Assembly (NCBI GenBank): GCA_900546515.1
Contig: URDG01000012.1
Span: forward strand, 1-64,000
Length of the DNA stretch: 64,000 nucleotides
DNA from: an uncultured Eubacteriales bacterium
Lineage (GTDB): Bacteria; Bacillota; Clostridia; Oscillospirales; Oscillospiraceae
Reading direction: 5' to 3'
The notes beneath the pieces were generated by a model, which was not told the DNA's origin, searched no databases, and was given only the letters and a program-made list of their open reading frames with translations. The position numbers and the translations under genes were made by a program. This document shows positions 47,517-56,211 of this stretch, one piece after another (positions within the stretch are counted from its first letter, which is position 1; the number at the start of each line of letters is the position of its first letter).

Positions 47517-48986
47517 GTGAAGCTTTACTTTTTTGGACATGATTACAGATATGCTGCCGAGCAGATACTGCTGACGCTGTTCCCGAACGAGCGGCCCGAA
47601 TACCCCGGGGGCAGCCCCGAGGGCGACAGGATGGAGATACGCCTCAGCCGCGGTGCGCAGTACATCACTGCCACCTGCGCGCTGCACAGGGGCGGTTCCG
47701 TCTGGCATGGGCGCGCCGCAGTCAAAGCCGCGCTGCTCGACGGCGAGCTGCTGACTGACCGTTACTGCCAGCGGCTCATAAAAAACGCGGTCTACCGCGC
47801 CGCTCTCGCCTCCGGCGTACAGCGTCCCGCATGGGGCGCGCTGACCGGCGTGCGGCCCGGCAAGCTTTTTTGCCCGCTCCTGAACAGCGGACTGAGCGAA
47901 AGCGAGGCCGTGCACGAGTTTATTGAGAAGTACGACGTGACGCCGGAGCGCGCGCAGCTCTGTCTCGACACGAGCCGCGAGACGCTCAGCGCAGCGGCAG
48001 GCCTCGGCGCAGAGGACGTATGCCTTTATGTCGGCATTCCCTTCTGCCCCACGCGCTGCGCCTATTGCAGCTTTGTCAGCCAGTCCGTGGAGAAGAGCAT
48101 GAAGCTCATCCCGCCGTTCCTTGATGCGCTTGAAAAGGAGGTCTCCGCCACTGCGGCTGAGGTCAGGAAGCTCGGCCTGCGCGTGATCTCCATATACATG
48201 GGCGGCGGCACGCCCACAACGCTCAGCGCCTCCCAGCTCGACAGGCTGTGCACGCAGCTTGAACAGGAATTCGACCTGAGCGCGCTGCGCGAATACACCG
48301 TAGAGGCCGGGCGGCCCGACACGATAACGGACGACAAGCTCCACGTCCTGCGCCGTCACGGTATCGGCCGGATCAGCGTCAACCCGCAGACAATGTCCGA
48401 CTCCGTTCTCGAGGCGATAGGCCGGAAGCATACCGCCGCCGATATAGTGACGGCGCTCGGAAAGGTACGCGCCGTGGGCGGCTTTGATGTGAATATGGAT
48501 CTCATAGCCGGTCTCCCGGCGGACTCTGCGGAGGGCTTCGCTGCGACGATGGAGCAGGTGCTCGCCCTCGCGCCGGAGAATATAACCGTGCACACGCTGT
48601 CGCTGAAAAAGGGCTCGCGCATCACGCTGGAGGGGGCGCAGCTGCCCACAGCGGGCGAGGTCGGCTCGATGCTGGACTATGCCGGGCGCAGCCTCCGCGC
48701 TGCGGGCTACAGGCCGTATTATCTCTACCGGCAGAAGTTCATGTCCGGCGGCTTTGAGAACGTCGGCTGGGCAAAGGGCGACACGGTCAATCTCTACAAC
48801 ATATGTATAATGGAGGAGCTTTGCAGCATTCTGGCCATGGGCGGCGGCGGTTCCACAAAGCTCATCCGCGCCGGAGACGGGCGGAACATACGTCTCATGG
48901 CCCCGAAATATCCGCTGGAGTATATAAACAGTATTGACAAAACCTGTGAAGCTAAAAAGAAAATAAGCCAGTTTTATGAAGATTGA
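47517..48986 (+). CDS. hemZ: Oxygen-independent coproporphyrinogen III dehydrogenase HemZ
   Basis: 489 aa. N-terminal extension (1-165) typical of HemZ rather than HemN, then a radical SAM domain with the cluster motif C-x3-C-x2-C (C177, C181, C184) in 'PFCPTRCAYCSF', 'YMGGGTPTTLSASQLDRL', and the HemN C-terminal region. Makes protoporphyrinogen without oxygen, or acts as a related heme chaperone. The start is GTG at 47517 with CGGAG seven bases upstream. The nucleoside-kinase gene follows by 13 bp. Confidence 0.93.
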   Translation: MKLYFFGHDYRYAAEQILLTLFPNERPEYPGGSPEGDRMEIRLSRGAQYITATCALHRGGSVWHGRAAVKAALLDGELLTDRYCQRLIKNAVYRAALASGVQRPAWGALTGVRPGKLFCPLLNSGLSESEAVHEFIEKYDVTPERAQLCLDTSRETLSAAAGLGAEDVCLYVGIPFCPTRCAYCSFVSQSVEKSMKLIPPFLDALEKEVSATAAEVRKLGLRVISIYMGGGTPTTLSASQLDRLCTQLEQEFDLSALREYTVEAGRPDTITDDKLHVLRRHGIGRISVNPQTMSDSVLEAIGRKHTAADIVTALGKVRAVGGFDVNMDLIAGLPADSAEGFAATMEQVLALAPENITVHTLSLKKGSRITLEGAQLPTAGEVGSMLDYAGRSLRAAGYRPYYLYRQKFMSGGFENVGWAKGDTVNLYNICIMEELCSILAMGGGGSTKLIRAGDGRNIRLMAPKYPLEYINSIDKTCEAKKKISQFYED

Positions 48987-48999
48987 AGGAGGAAACAAC

Positions 49000-49935
49000 A
49001 TGGCCTATCAGCTTGAAGATATAAATTTCCGCACGGTTGCCGATCCCAAGGGCTTCGTGGAGGAGAGCGACGCCGAATATCAGAAAAAGGTGGAGCATGC
49101 CGCCGATCTGATAAGCGAAAACCGGAAGAAGAGTCCTATCGTCCTGCTGTCCGGTCCGTCCGGCTCAGGCAAGACCACAACTGCGATGAAGATCGCAGGC
49201 GAGCTCAACAAGCGCGGCATAGGCACGCACTATGTGAGCATGGACAACTATTTCAAAACCATTGATCCCGCCACCGCGCCGCGCACGCCGGAGGGGGAAA
49301 TAGACCTTGAATCTCCGCTCTGCCTCGATATGGAGCTGCTCAACCGGCACTTCGACATGCTTGCAAATGGCGAGCGCATATTTGTCCCGAAATACGAGTT
49401 TTCACGCAAGATGCGCATCCAGGACCCCTCCGCCTCCATAAAGCTTGGCAGCGACGAGATCGTCATATTCGAGGGCATCCACGCGCTAAACGACATGATC
49501 ACCGAGAAGCACCGCGAGGCGTTCAAGCTCTATATCTCGGCGCGCAGCAATGTTGAATTCAACGGTCATGTCGTATTCAAGGGCACATGGTTCCGCCTCG
49601 TGCGGCGCATGGTGCGCGACCATCTCTTCCGCGGCTCCGATCCTGCCGAAACGATGTCCATGTGGGCAAACGTCCGCCGCGGTGAAAAGCTCAATATATC
49701 CCCGTTCAAGGATAAGGCGGACTTCCAGTTCGACTCTTCCCTGCCATACGAGCCCGCAGTGTTCAACACGACTGCCACCGAGCTTTTCAGCACCGTTCCC
49801 GAGGGAATAGAGCGCTATGAAGAGCTCCGTTCCGTTCTGCCCGCGATCCAGCTCTTCGGGCATATAAGCGAGGAGCTTGTCGCGCCGGACAGTCTCATAC
49901 GCGAGTTTATCGGCGGCGGAATATACGAATACTGA
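49000..49935 (+). CDS. Uridine-kinase-like nucleoside kinase
   Basis: 311 aa. Walker A 'GPSGSGKTTTAMKIAGELNK' at 52, then 'THYVSMDNYFKTIDP' with the substrate Asp, 'IFEGIHALND' and 'RLVRRMVRDHLFRG' of the uridine kinase/phosphoribulokinase family. Longer forms often have a TGS-like N-terminal domain; here only about 45 residues precede the kinase. Start at 49000 follows GAAGGAGG; a frame eight codons longer overlaps hemZ. Phosphorylates uridine/cytidine or an unknown nucleoside. Confidence 0.9.
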   Translation: MAYQLEDINFRTVADPKGFVEESDAEYQKKVEHAADLISENRKKSPIVLLSGPSGSGKTTTAMKIAGELNKRGIGTHYVSMDNYFKTIDPATAPRTPEGEIDLESPLCLDMELLNRHFDMLANGERIFVPKYEFSRKMRIQDPSASIKLGSDEIVIFEGIHALNDMITEKHREAFKLYISARSNVEFNGHVVFKGTWFRLVRRMVRDHLFRGSDPAETMSMWANVRRGEKLNISPFKDKADFQFDSSLPYEPAVFNTTATELFSTVPEGIERYEELRSVLPAIQLFGHISEELVAPDSLIREFIGGGIYEY

Positions 49936-49940
49936 GCTGC

Positions 49941-49971
49941 AAAAAAGCGGAGGCACAGCCCCCGCTTTTTT
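49941..49971. terminator. Bidirectional terminator
   Basis: AAAAAAGCGG(A)GG / CC(C)CCGCTTTTTT between converging genes. Confidence 0.85.
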
Positions 49972-49980
49972 CATTCTCCG

Positions 49981-51042
49981 TCAGTCCATATATTTGTCCG
50001 CGTAGCACTCCGCCGGCAGATAGTCCGCCAGTCCCATGAGCACGCTCTTCGCGCTGCCGCTGTATTCTCCTTCGTTCGTGCGCAGGTTCAGCGGCACCTT
50101 GAGATTTTTCCGCAGAGATATGCGTACAGTCGTGCCGCGGCCCGGCCGGCTCTCCAGCAGCAGCGTGCCGCCGTGCTTTTCCGCTATTCCCCGCCCGACC
50201 GTCAGCCCAAGTCCCGCTCCGCCGCTCATCCCGCGCATATCAAAGCCGTGGACATAGCGGTCAAACACGGAATGCAGCATGTCGCTCTCTATTCCGCAGC
50301 CGTCGTCGCTGACCGAGAGGATCACGCTCTCCCCTGCGTCGATCAGGCTTATGCTGATGCGCGTGCAGCCTTTCCCGTGGACAAGACTGTTCGACAGCAG
50401 ATTGAGCAGCACCTGCTCCACCAGCATCGGGTCTGCCGTGACGTACATCTTCGGGGCCGCGTTTACAACGATCTCGGGCTTCTTGCAGAACATCTCAACG
50501 CCCTCCACGCAGTTGATGCAGCACTCCGTCAGGTCGAGCCGTACCGGCGTGAACGACATCTCGCCGCGGATCACCCCCTGCGCCACAGAGACGTTGGACA
50601 CCAGCCGCGACAGCTGATAATAGCTCTTCGTGAGCGAGGCTATATTCTCCTGTAATCCCGCATCGTTGAGCGCTTCGGCGCGGCTGCGGCACATATCCAC
50701 GGAGAAGGACGTCGTCATAAGCGCGCTTCTGAGAGAATAAATGAACGCGTCGTTCAGCAGCACAGGCTCTGCCGGCGGGTTCGTCAGAAACATCACCAGC
50801 ATATCCGTCTGCTTCGACACACGGACGATGTAATGCTTTCCCCTGACTATCGTGTCTGCAATAAAGCTTGACGCCTGCGAGCCGATGATCCCCGGCTCAA
50901 AAAAGTATTTGAGGCTTTTGTTCACGCAGTCCGCGCCCAATATCTCCTTCGCCGGGGCATTTGCGAAACTTATCTTTCCTGCCCGGGAGAGGATGAGCGC
51001 CTCGCTCGTAAGCGAGAGAATATCTGACGAAACCTGGATCAT
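49981..51042 (-). CDS. Sensor-kinase-like protein without the phospho-acceptor histidine
   Basis: 353 aa, no membrane segment. A PAS-like N-terminal domain (about 5-95, 'EALILSRAGKISFANAPAKE') precedes a dimerisation helix where the usual H-E-L-R-T-P-L reads Y-S-L-R-S-A-L ('FIYSLRSALMTTSF'), so the His is missing. The ATPase domain keeps N ('VLLNLLSNSLVHG'), G1 ('DDGCGIESD') and G2 ('GAGLGLTVGRGIAEKHGG') boxes. It may bind ATP and act by interaction. Start at 51042 with AAAGGAG upstream. No response regulator is adjacent. Transcribed divergently from gapA. Confidence 0.88.
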   Translation of the reverse strand: MIQVSSDILSLTSEALILSRAGKISFANAPAKEILGADCVNKSLKYFFEPGIIGSQASSFIADTIVRGKHYIVRVSKQTDMLVMFLTNPPAEPVLLNDAFIYSLRSALMTTSFSVDMCRSRAEALNDAGLQENIASLTKSYYQLSRLVSNVSVAQGVIRGEMSFTPVRLDLTECCINCVEGVEMFCKKPEIVVNAAPKMYVTADPMLVEQVLLNLLSNSLVHGKGCTRISISLIDAGESVILSVSDDGCGIESDMLHSVFDRYVHGFDMRGMSGGAGLGLTVGRGIAEKHGGTLLLESRPGRGTTVRISLRKNLKVPLNLRTNEGEYSGSAKSVLMGLADYLPAECYADKYMD

Positions 51043-51289
51043 GGACAACACTCCTTTTGCCTGCTTTGGGCTATTCTAGCAAAAATCGACAAAATACACA
51101 ATACTCCCTCCGCAAATTAGTCGAATCATAATAAATTTTCGGCATTTTTTTGTTAAAAATAGATGGGTGGAATATTGCTTTTTATCAATATTATATGTTA
51201 AAATTGGCATGATAAATAAGGCACAAATTCCCGAGCCGGGGATTTTGCATATATTGTTTGTCTACAAATTTTTTATGGAGGATATCAAT

Positions 51290-52318
51290 ATGATCAAAGT
51301 TGGTATTAATGGTTTCGGCCGCATCGGCTCTCTGGCTTTCAGAGCTGCCATCAAGTCTGACGACATCGAGGTCGTCGCGATCAACGCTCCCGGCCATCCC
51401 GCTTCTCACATCGCATACTGCGTTAAGTACGACACCGTTCACGGCCGCTTCAACGGCGAAGTCGTCGGCAACGACGAGGACAGCACCATTACCGTTGACG
51501 GCAAGGTCGTCAAGGTCCTTTCCGACAAAGAATACCGCGATGCAACCCTCATCCCCTGGGGCGAGCTGGGCGTAGAGTACGTTCTCGAGTGCACCGGCGT
51601 TTACCTCACCAAGGAGAAGGCACAGGCTCATATCGACGCCGGCGCAAAGGTCGTCGTCATGTCCGGTCCCGCAAAGGACGATACCCCGATGTTCGTCTGC
51701 GGCGTCAACCTCGACAAGTACACTCCCGACATGCAGTTTGTCTCCAACGCGTCCTGCACCACCAACTGCCTCGCTCCTATGGCGAAGGTCCTCAACGACA
51801 ACTTCGGCATCATCGAGGGTCTCATGACCACCGTTCATGCTTCCACCGCTACCCAGTCCATCGTTGACGGCTTCCCCAAGAAGAAGGATCTCCGCGGCGC
51901 ACGCTCCATCTACAACAACATCATCCCCGCCACCACCGGCGCTGCAAAGGCAGTCGGCAAGGTCATCCCCTCCCTCAACGGCAAGCTCACCGGTATGTCC
52001 ATGCGTGTTCCCACCGGCGACATCTCCGTCGTTGACCTGACTGTCCGCCTCGAGAAGGCCGCTACCATGGACGAGATCAAGGCCGCTATGAAGGCCGCTT
52101 CCGAAGGCCCCATGGCAGGCGTTCTGGAGTACGTTGACGACGAGGTCGTTTCCTCCGACTTCCGCACCGATCCTCACACCTCCATCTTCGATGCACAGGC
52201 CGGCATTTCCCTGAACGACCACTTTGTCAAGCTCATCGCCTGGTATGACAATGAGTGGGGCTTCTCCAACAAGATGCTTGACCTCACCCGCCACATGGAC
52301 AAGGTCCGCAAGGCATAA
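51290..52318 (+). CDS. gapA: Glyceraldehyde-3-phosphate dehydrogenase, type I
   Basis: 342 aa. NAD-binding 'VGINGFGRIGSLAFRAAIKS' at 3-22, catalytic 'SNASCTTNCLAPMAKVL' (Cys about 157) and His in the following strand, 'RVPTGDISVVDLTV' and C-terminal 'WYDNEWGFSNKMLDL'. Glycolytic enzyme, full length. The ATG at 51290 follows TGGAGG; the longer frame from 51167 is upstream sequence. Codon use is extremely biased to preferred codons, fitting very high expression. Terminator follows. Confidence 0.97.
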   Translation: MIKVGINGFGRIGSLAFRAAIKSDDIEVVAINAPGHPASHIAYCVKYDTVHGRFNGEVVGNDEDSTITVDGKVVKVLSDKEYRDATLIPWGELGVEYVLECTGVYLTKEKAQAHIDAGAKVVVMSGPAKDDTPMFVCGVNLDKYTPDMQFVSNASCTTNCLAPMAKVLNDNFGIIEGLMTTVHASTATQSIVDGFPKKKDLRGARSIYNNIIPATTGAAKAVGKVIPSLNGKLTGMSMRVPTGDISVVDLTVRLEKAATMDEIKAAMKAASEGPMAGVLEYVDDEVVSSDFRTDPHTSIFDAQAGISLNDHFVKLIAWYDNEWGFSNKMLDLTRHMDKVRKA

Positions 52319-52337
52319 GTCCTTTTATAAAACATCT

Positions 52338-52365
52338 AAAACCGCTCCTTTCGGAGCGGTTTTTC
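52338..52365 (+). terminator. Terminator after gapA
   Basis: AAACCGCTCC-TTTC-GGAGCGGTTT with T-run. Confidence 0.9.
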
Positions 52366-52452
52366 TTTTTTAAAGCAAAAGTGCCCACGTTTTTCTGTTG
52401 CAACAACAACTTGATTTGATCATACCAGAATGAAAAAAGCCAGACCGCAGAA

Positions 52453-52740
52453 ATGAAACCGCGGTCTTACATATTTTCGCTTGGCGATTATAAATACACA
52501 TATGAAGTCAGCAGAACAAAAGACATTTCTGAACGTAAAGTAAAAGATGAAAATAAAAGCTTGTTATCATCCCTTGAAGCGGCGGCAGATTTTGATGCTG
52601 ATACGATAGGCGAAGGCAAAAATGTCATTATTAAAGTCAAACTTGATAGTGAGGACGAAGGCATAGTTCGTTTTACCGTCAACGTTACTTTGGTAAAAGT
52701 CTCTAATTCATGGAAGGTTCTGGATTGGGAGTTCAACTAA
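52453..52740 (+). CDS. Orphan 95-aa frame, probable C-terminal remnant
   Basis: 95 aa, AT-rich and Lys-rich, unlike its neighbours. The last part 'TVNVTLVKVSNSWKVLDWEF' reads like the end of a NTF2-like or DUF-type secreted domain ('...W.V.DWEF'), and there is no signal peptide or good ribosome site. Probably the tail of a gene whose front is lost, or foreign DNA. It may still be expressed weakly. Confidence 0.4.
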   Translation: MKPRSYIFSLGDYKYTYEVSRTKDISERKVKDENKSLLSSLEAAADFDADTIGEGKNVIIKVKLDSEDEGIVRFTVNVTLVKVSNSWKVLDWEFN

Positions 52741-52756
52741 TAGCAAATGTAAAGCA

Positions 52757-52812
52757 AAGTTGTGCTATTAACACCGCTTATTCTGGTGTTAACAGCACAA
52801 CTTATTTTTTCA
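52757..52812 (+). terminator. Strong terminator before spoIIID
   Basis: AGTTGTGCT-a-TTAACACC / GGTGTTAA-c-AGCACAACT, a 17-bp stem, followed by TTATTTTTT. Confidence 0.88.
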
Positions 52813-52874
52813 CATCAGCCTTGCGTGACCCTCTATGGCCTGTTCAAGCCTTTGCGCTCCATCCCCTCTCCGTT

Positions 52875-52905
52875 TCACATATACCGCTCTGCCCTCTCAT
52901 ATACT
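52875..52905 (+). promoter_or_regulatory. Sigma-E-type promoter of spoIIID
   Basis: -35-like ACATATA (52877-52883) and -10 CATATACT (52898-52905), 14 bp apart, about 30 bp before the GTG start; close to the mother-cell sigma-E pattern (xATATx, CATACAxT). spoIIID is sigma-E-dependent in Bacillus. Confidence 0.6.
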
Positions 52906-52933
52906 CAACTACGAGCAGTTGGGAGTGGTGCAT

Positions 52934-53185
52934 GTGCGTACAAATATTGAGGAAAGGGTCTGCGACCTTGCCGCGTACATCGTAGATAACCAGTCCACCG
53001 TCCGCGCCGCCGCAAAGCAGTTCGGCATAAGCAAATCTACCGTACATAAGGATCTTACCGAGCGCCTGCCGCGGATAAACCCCGCACTGTACCGGCAGGT
53101 GCGGCGGCTTCTGGATATAAACAAAGCCGAACGGCATATCCGCGGCGGGCTTGCCACAAAGCGCAAGTACAAGGGTGAACAGTAA
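52934..53185 (+). CDS. spoIIID: Stage III sporulation transcriptional regulator SpoIIID
   Basis: 83 aa. The helix-turn-helix 'TVRAAAKQFGISKSTVHKDL' and the end 'LDINKAERHIRGGLATKRKY' are diagnostic; SpoIIID tunes sigma-E genes in the mother cell. The start is the GTG at 52934 (GGGAG eight bases upstream); the open frame extends to 52835 but across the promoter. Identifies the organism as a spore former. Confidence 0.96.
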   Translation: MRTNIEERVCDLAAYIVDNQSTVRAAAKQFGISKSTVHKDLTERLPRINPALYRQVRRLLDINKAERHIRGGLATKRKYKGEQ

Positions 53186-53190
53186 AAAAA

Positions 53191-53224
53191 TTTGAGGGTG
53201 CAGAGCCATATCTGCACCCTCAAA
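53191..53224 (-). terminator. Terminator of the glycosyltransferase gene (also behind spoIIID)
   Basis: TTTGAGGGTGCAGA / TCTGCACCCTCAAA stem followed by TTTTTTT on the minus strand. Confidence 0.85.
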
Positions 53225-53235
53225 GCATATTCATA

Positions 53236-54681
53236 TCACAGGAAACGGTCGATTCTCTCCGTCAGATCCTCCAGCTTTTCGCGCATTTTCTCCCGCGTGT
53301 CGTCCAGCTCGTATTTCATCTGTGCCCGGTTGGTACGCATCTCATCCAGGAACCGCTGCCGGTCGTCGCTGATGCCGTTTCTGAGGCTGTCATAGCTGCG
53401 GCGCAGCTCCTCGATGCGCTTCTGCTGCGCCTCTCTGGAGCGCGCGGCCGTGTCAAGATACTTCGCCATGCTCCTGTAGAATTCGTCCGACATCTTTTCG
53501 TGCTTCGGATACAGCCCGCGGCGGTAGTTGTCGATGACCGTGTAATACCGCTCGTATGCCCTGCCGACCGCTTCTTCCCATGACATGTAAATATCGCGCT
53601 GGGCGCCCGCGCCGATGCGCGCCATCGCCTCCGGGGCGGCGCACAGCTCGCGCAGCTTTGCCGCCATAGACCGGGCGTTCTCCTCAATGAGGAAACCGCT
53701 CTCGCCGTCGACGACATCCTCCGCCGCACAGCTGCCCTTTATCAGCACGCTGCCGAGCGCGCAGGCCGCCGCCTCGCGCACGACAAGGCCGTTCGTGTCA
53801 AAGGTCGACGGGAAGAGGAAGAGATCGGCGCGGCAGTACCATGCGCGGATACGCTCGCGGTCGTGTATCGGCTGGCAGAAATACACCCTGTCTCCAAGAC
53901 TGAGCGACGCGGCGTATTCCATTATCTCGTCCCTGTCCGTGCCGCCGCCGACGAACACCATGCGGAAGTCCTGTCCGCCCTCCGCAAGCTCTTTGAGCGC
54001 GTCGAGAATTATCCTTATCCCCTTGTACCACATCATGCGCCCCACGAACAGAAACACCGGCACTCCGGCAGGCAGGTCGACGCCCTGCGTGACCTCGGCT
54101 ATAAGCGCGTCTGAGACCCGGCCCTTCGGGAAGTCCACACCGTTTGGCATGACGATATAATCGCCCCTGTAGCCGAGACTGCGCAGGTTTTCCCCCGCGC
54201 CGCGGCTGACGGTCCACACCTCGTCGCAGGCGGAGATGTTCTCGGCAAGTATCTTTGCCGCCTCCTCCTGCAAAAGCTTTCCGCGCACGGCGTTGGCAAT
54301 GTCTATGTCGAACTTCGTGTGATAGGTAAACACGACCGGCAGATCCATCCTGTCGCGCAGAACGCGGGCAAGCATTGTCGAGGTTATCGGGCAGTGGCTG
54401 TGGATAATGTCAAACTTCCTTTTGTCCAGTTCCTCCATGATCCCGACCGAGAACGGCATACCCGCACGGTAGCCGACAAGCTTCGTCATGTCTATACTGG
54501 GATAACGCAGCACGGGAAACGGGAACTGCGAGTCATCTGCCTGCGGGTTTGACGGCGTGACGACCGCCGCACCGCCGTGTTCACGGTTAATTATCTGCGC
54601 ATAGTTGGTCACGGCGTTGGCCACGCCGTCGATCTCGGGCGGAAAGGAATCGTTTATCAGGCATACGTTCAGCTTTTCCAT
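53236..54681 (-). CDS. GT4-family glycosyltransferase with C-terminal coiled coil
   Basis: 481 aa. GT-B fold: N-terminal 'LINDSFPPEIDGVANAVTNY' with the acceptor-binding loop, 'HSHCPITSTMLARVLRD', 'FTYHTKFD', then the donor domain 'VFLFVGRMMWYKGIRIILDA' and 'FPSTFDTNGLVVREAAACAL' (E-x7-E). Relatives transfer glucose or mannose to diacylglycerol or phosphatidylinositol. Residues from about 405 on form a charged coiled coil not found in the basic enzyme. ATG at 54681 with AAGGAGG. galT lies 25 bp upstream on the same strand, suggesting linked sugar-nucleotide use. Confidence 0.88.
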   Translation of the reverse strand: MEKLNVCLINDSFPPEIDGVANAVTNYAQIINREHGGAAVVTPSNPQADDSQFPFPVLRYPSIDMTKLVGYRAGMPFSVGIMEELDKRKFDIIHSHCPITSTMLARVLRDRMDLPVVFTYHTKFDIDIANAVRGKLLQEEAAKILAENISACDEVWTVSRGAGENLRSLGYRGDYIVMPNGVDFPKGRVSDALIAEVTQGVDLPAGVPVFLFVGRMMWYKGIRIILDALKELAEGGQDFRMVFVGGGTDRDEIMEYAASLSLGDRVYFCQPIHDRERIRAWYCRADLFLFPSTFDTNGLVVREAAACALGSVLIKGSCAAEDVVDGESGFLIEENARSMAAKLRELCAAPEAMARIGAGAQRDIYMSWEEAVGRAYERYYTVIDNYRRGLYPKHEKMSDEFYRSMAKYLDTAARSREAQQKRIEELRRSYDSLRNGISDDRQRFLDEMRTNRAQMKYELDDTREKMREKLEDLTERIDRFL

Positions 54682-54706
54682 GGCTGTGTTCCTCCTTGGC
54701 ATATTG

Positions 54707-56194
54707 TCAGATATGTTTGATAAAGCGCCTGAAGGCCGCTTTTCCGGTCTCATCGCGTTTGAACACTCCGGCATGCTCCAGCACGGTCTTGAACACCTGT
54801 CCCAGCTCATTGCGCAGGATTCCGGCGGTGTTCTCCGGCGTAAAGTCATAGCGTGTCCTGAGCTCTTCCGCCCAGAGTGCATGCTTGGCAGTCTCCTCAC
54901 AGGCATAGAGGTCTCCGCCGCTCACAAGGCACTTTTCAAGCATGGCCAGCTCGTTTTTGAGTCTCCTCGGCAGCACCGCCAGTCCCATCACCTCGATAAG
55001 TCCGATATTCTCTTTCTTTATGTGGTGCAGCTCCTGATGCGGATGAAAAACGCCGAGCGGATATTCCGGCGTGGTGATATTGTTCCTGAGCACAAGGTCA
55101 AGCTGGTACTCTTCGCCGCACATGCGCGCAATGGGTGTGATGGTGCTGTGCATTTCCCCGCCGGTCTCGGCGAAGATGAATGCGCTCTCGTCTGTGTAGC
55201 CGCGCCAGCGCTCAAGGATGCGCGCGGCAAGCTCCGTAAGCCGGCCGCGGTCTGCGGACGTAAGGCGTATAACGGACATAGGCCACGCCACGACGGCGCA
55301 GGCCACGTCATCAAAGCCGGGTACGGTGAAATATTCCTCTGCCGGCGCGCGCTCCATCGGAAAGACGAAGCGTCCGCCCTGAAAATGGTCATGGCTGAGT
55401 ATCGAGCCGCCCACAATAGGCAGGTCGGCGTTGCTGCCGATAAAGTAGTGCGGGAACTGCTCCACAAAGTCCAGCAGCCGCTCAAACGTCCCCTTATCCA
55501 CCTTCATGGGGCGGTGCTCCGCGCAGAGGACGATGCAGTGCTCGTTATAATAGACGTAGGGCGAATACTGGAAGTACCAGCTCTCACCGGCGAGCTTTAT
55601 CGGGATGATGCGGTGATTTTCACGCGCGGGATAGTCGGCCCGTCCCGCATAGCCCTCCGCCTCACGGCAGAGCTGGCACATGGGGTAGCCGGTCGACTTG
55701 ACTTTACCGGCGGCAGCGATGGCCTTGGGGTCCTTCTCCGGCTTCGAGAGGTTTATGGAGAGCTCCAGCGCGCCGTACTCCGTCTCCGCCGTCCAGCGCA
55801 GATCCTGACTGATGCGGTACCGGCGGATATAGTCCGTGTCGCCGCTGAATTTATAATACCAGTCTGTTGCGGCCGCGGGGTCTGAAAAATAATTCGAGTA
55901 GAACTGCTTTATCACCTGCGAGGGGCGCGGGGTGAGGATGCCCATGAGCTTTGTATCCAACAGGTCACGGCTGACCGTGTCGCCGCCGCAGAGGCCCTCC
56001 CGCTCCGCCCAGTCGAGTATGCGCGCGAGTATATTCTCCAGCGGCTCTTCCTGCGCCGTGCAGCTGCCGGGCTGGAAGCCGTCGATGCCGAGCGCCGCAA
56101 GGAGGCTGTTCTCCGCCCAGACGCGGTCGCTCTCCTCTATAAGATTTTTGTCTATTGCATACCGCACAAGCGCTTCGATGTCATTGCTTATCAT
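54707..56194 (-). CDS. galT: UDP-glucose--hexose-1-phosphate uridylyltransferase, class II
   Basis: 495 aa, the length of Firmicutes-type GalT of the Leloir pathway, which swaps UMP between UDP-glucose and galactose-1-phosphate. 'ALVRYAIDKNLIEESDRVWA' opens the family; 'ILSHDHFQGGRFVFPMERAP' carries the active-site His region, and 'NITTPEYPLGVFHPHQELHH' is the second signature. ATG at 56194 has CGGAGA upstream. Overlaps no gene; tex ends just upstream on the same strand. Confidence 0.94.
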   Translation of the reverse strand: MISNDIEALVRYAIDKNLIEESDRVWAENSLLAALGIDGFQPGSCTAQEEPLENILARILDWAEREGLCGGDTVSRDLLDTKLMGILTPRPSQVIKQFYSNYFSDPAAATDWYYKFSGDTDYIRRYRISQDLRWTAETEYGALELSINLSKPEKDPKAIAAAGKVKSTGYPMCQLCREAEGYAGRADYPARENHRIIPIKLAGESWYFQYSPYVYYNEHCIVLCAEHRPMKVDKGTFERLLDFVEQFPHYFIGSNADLPIVGGSILSHDHFQGGRFVFPMERAPAEEYFTVPGFDDVACAVVAWPMSVIRLTSADRGRLTELAARILERWRGYTDESAFIFAETGGEMHSTITPIARMCGEEYQLDLVLRNNITTPEYPLGVFHPHQELHHIKKENIGLIEVMGLAVLPRRLKNELAMLEKCLVSGGDLYACEETAKHALWAEELRTRYDFTPENTAGILRNELGQVFKTVLEHAGVFKRDETGKAAFRRFIKHI

Positions 56195-56211
56195 AGCTAT
56201 ATCTCCGTTCC

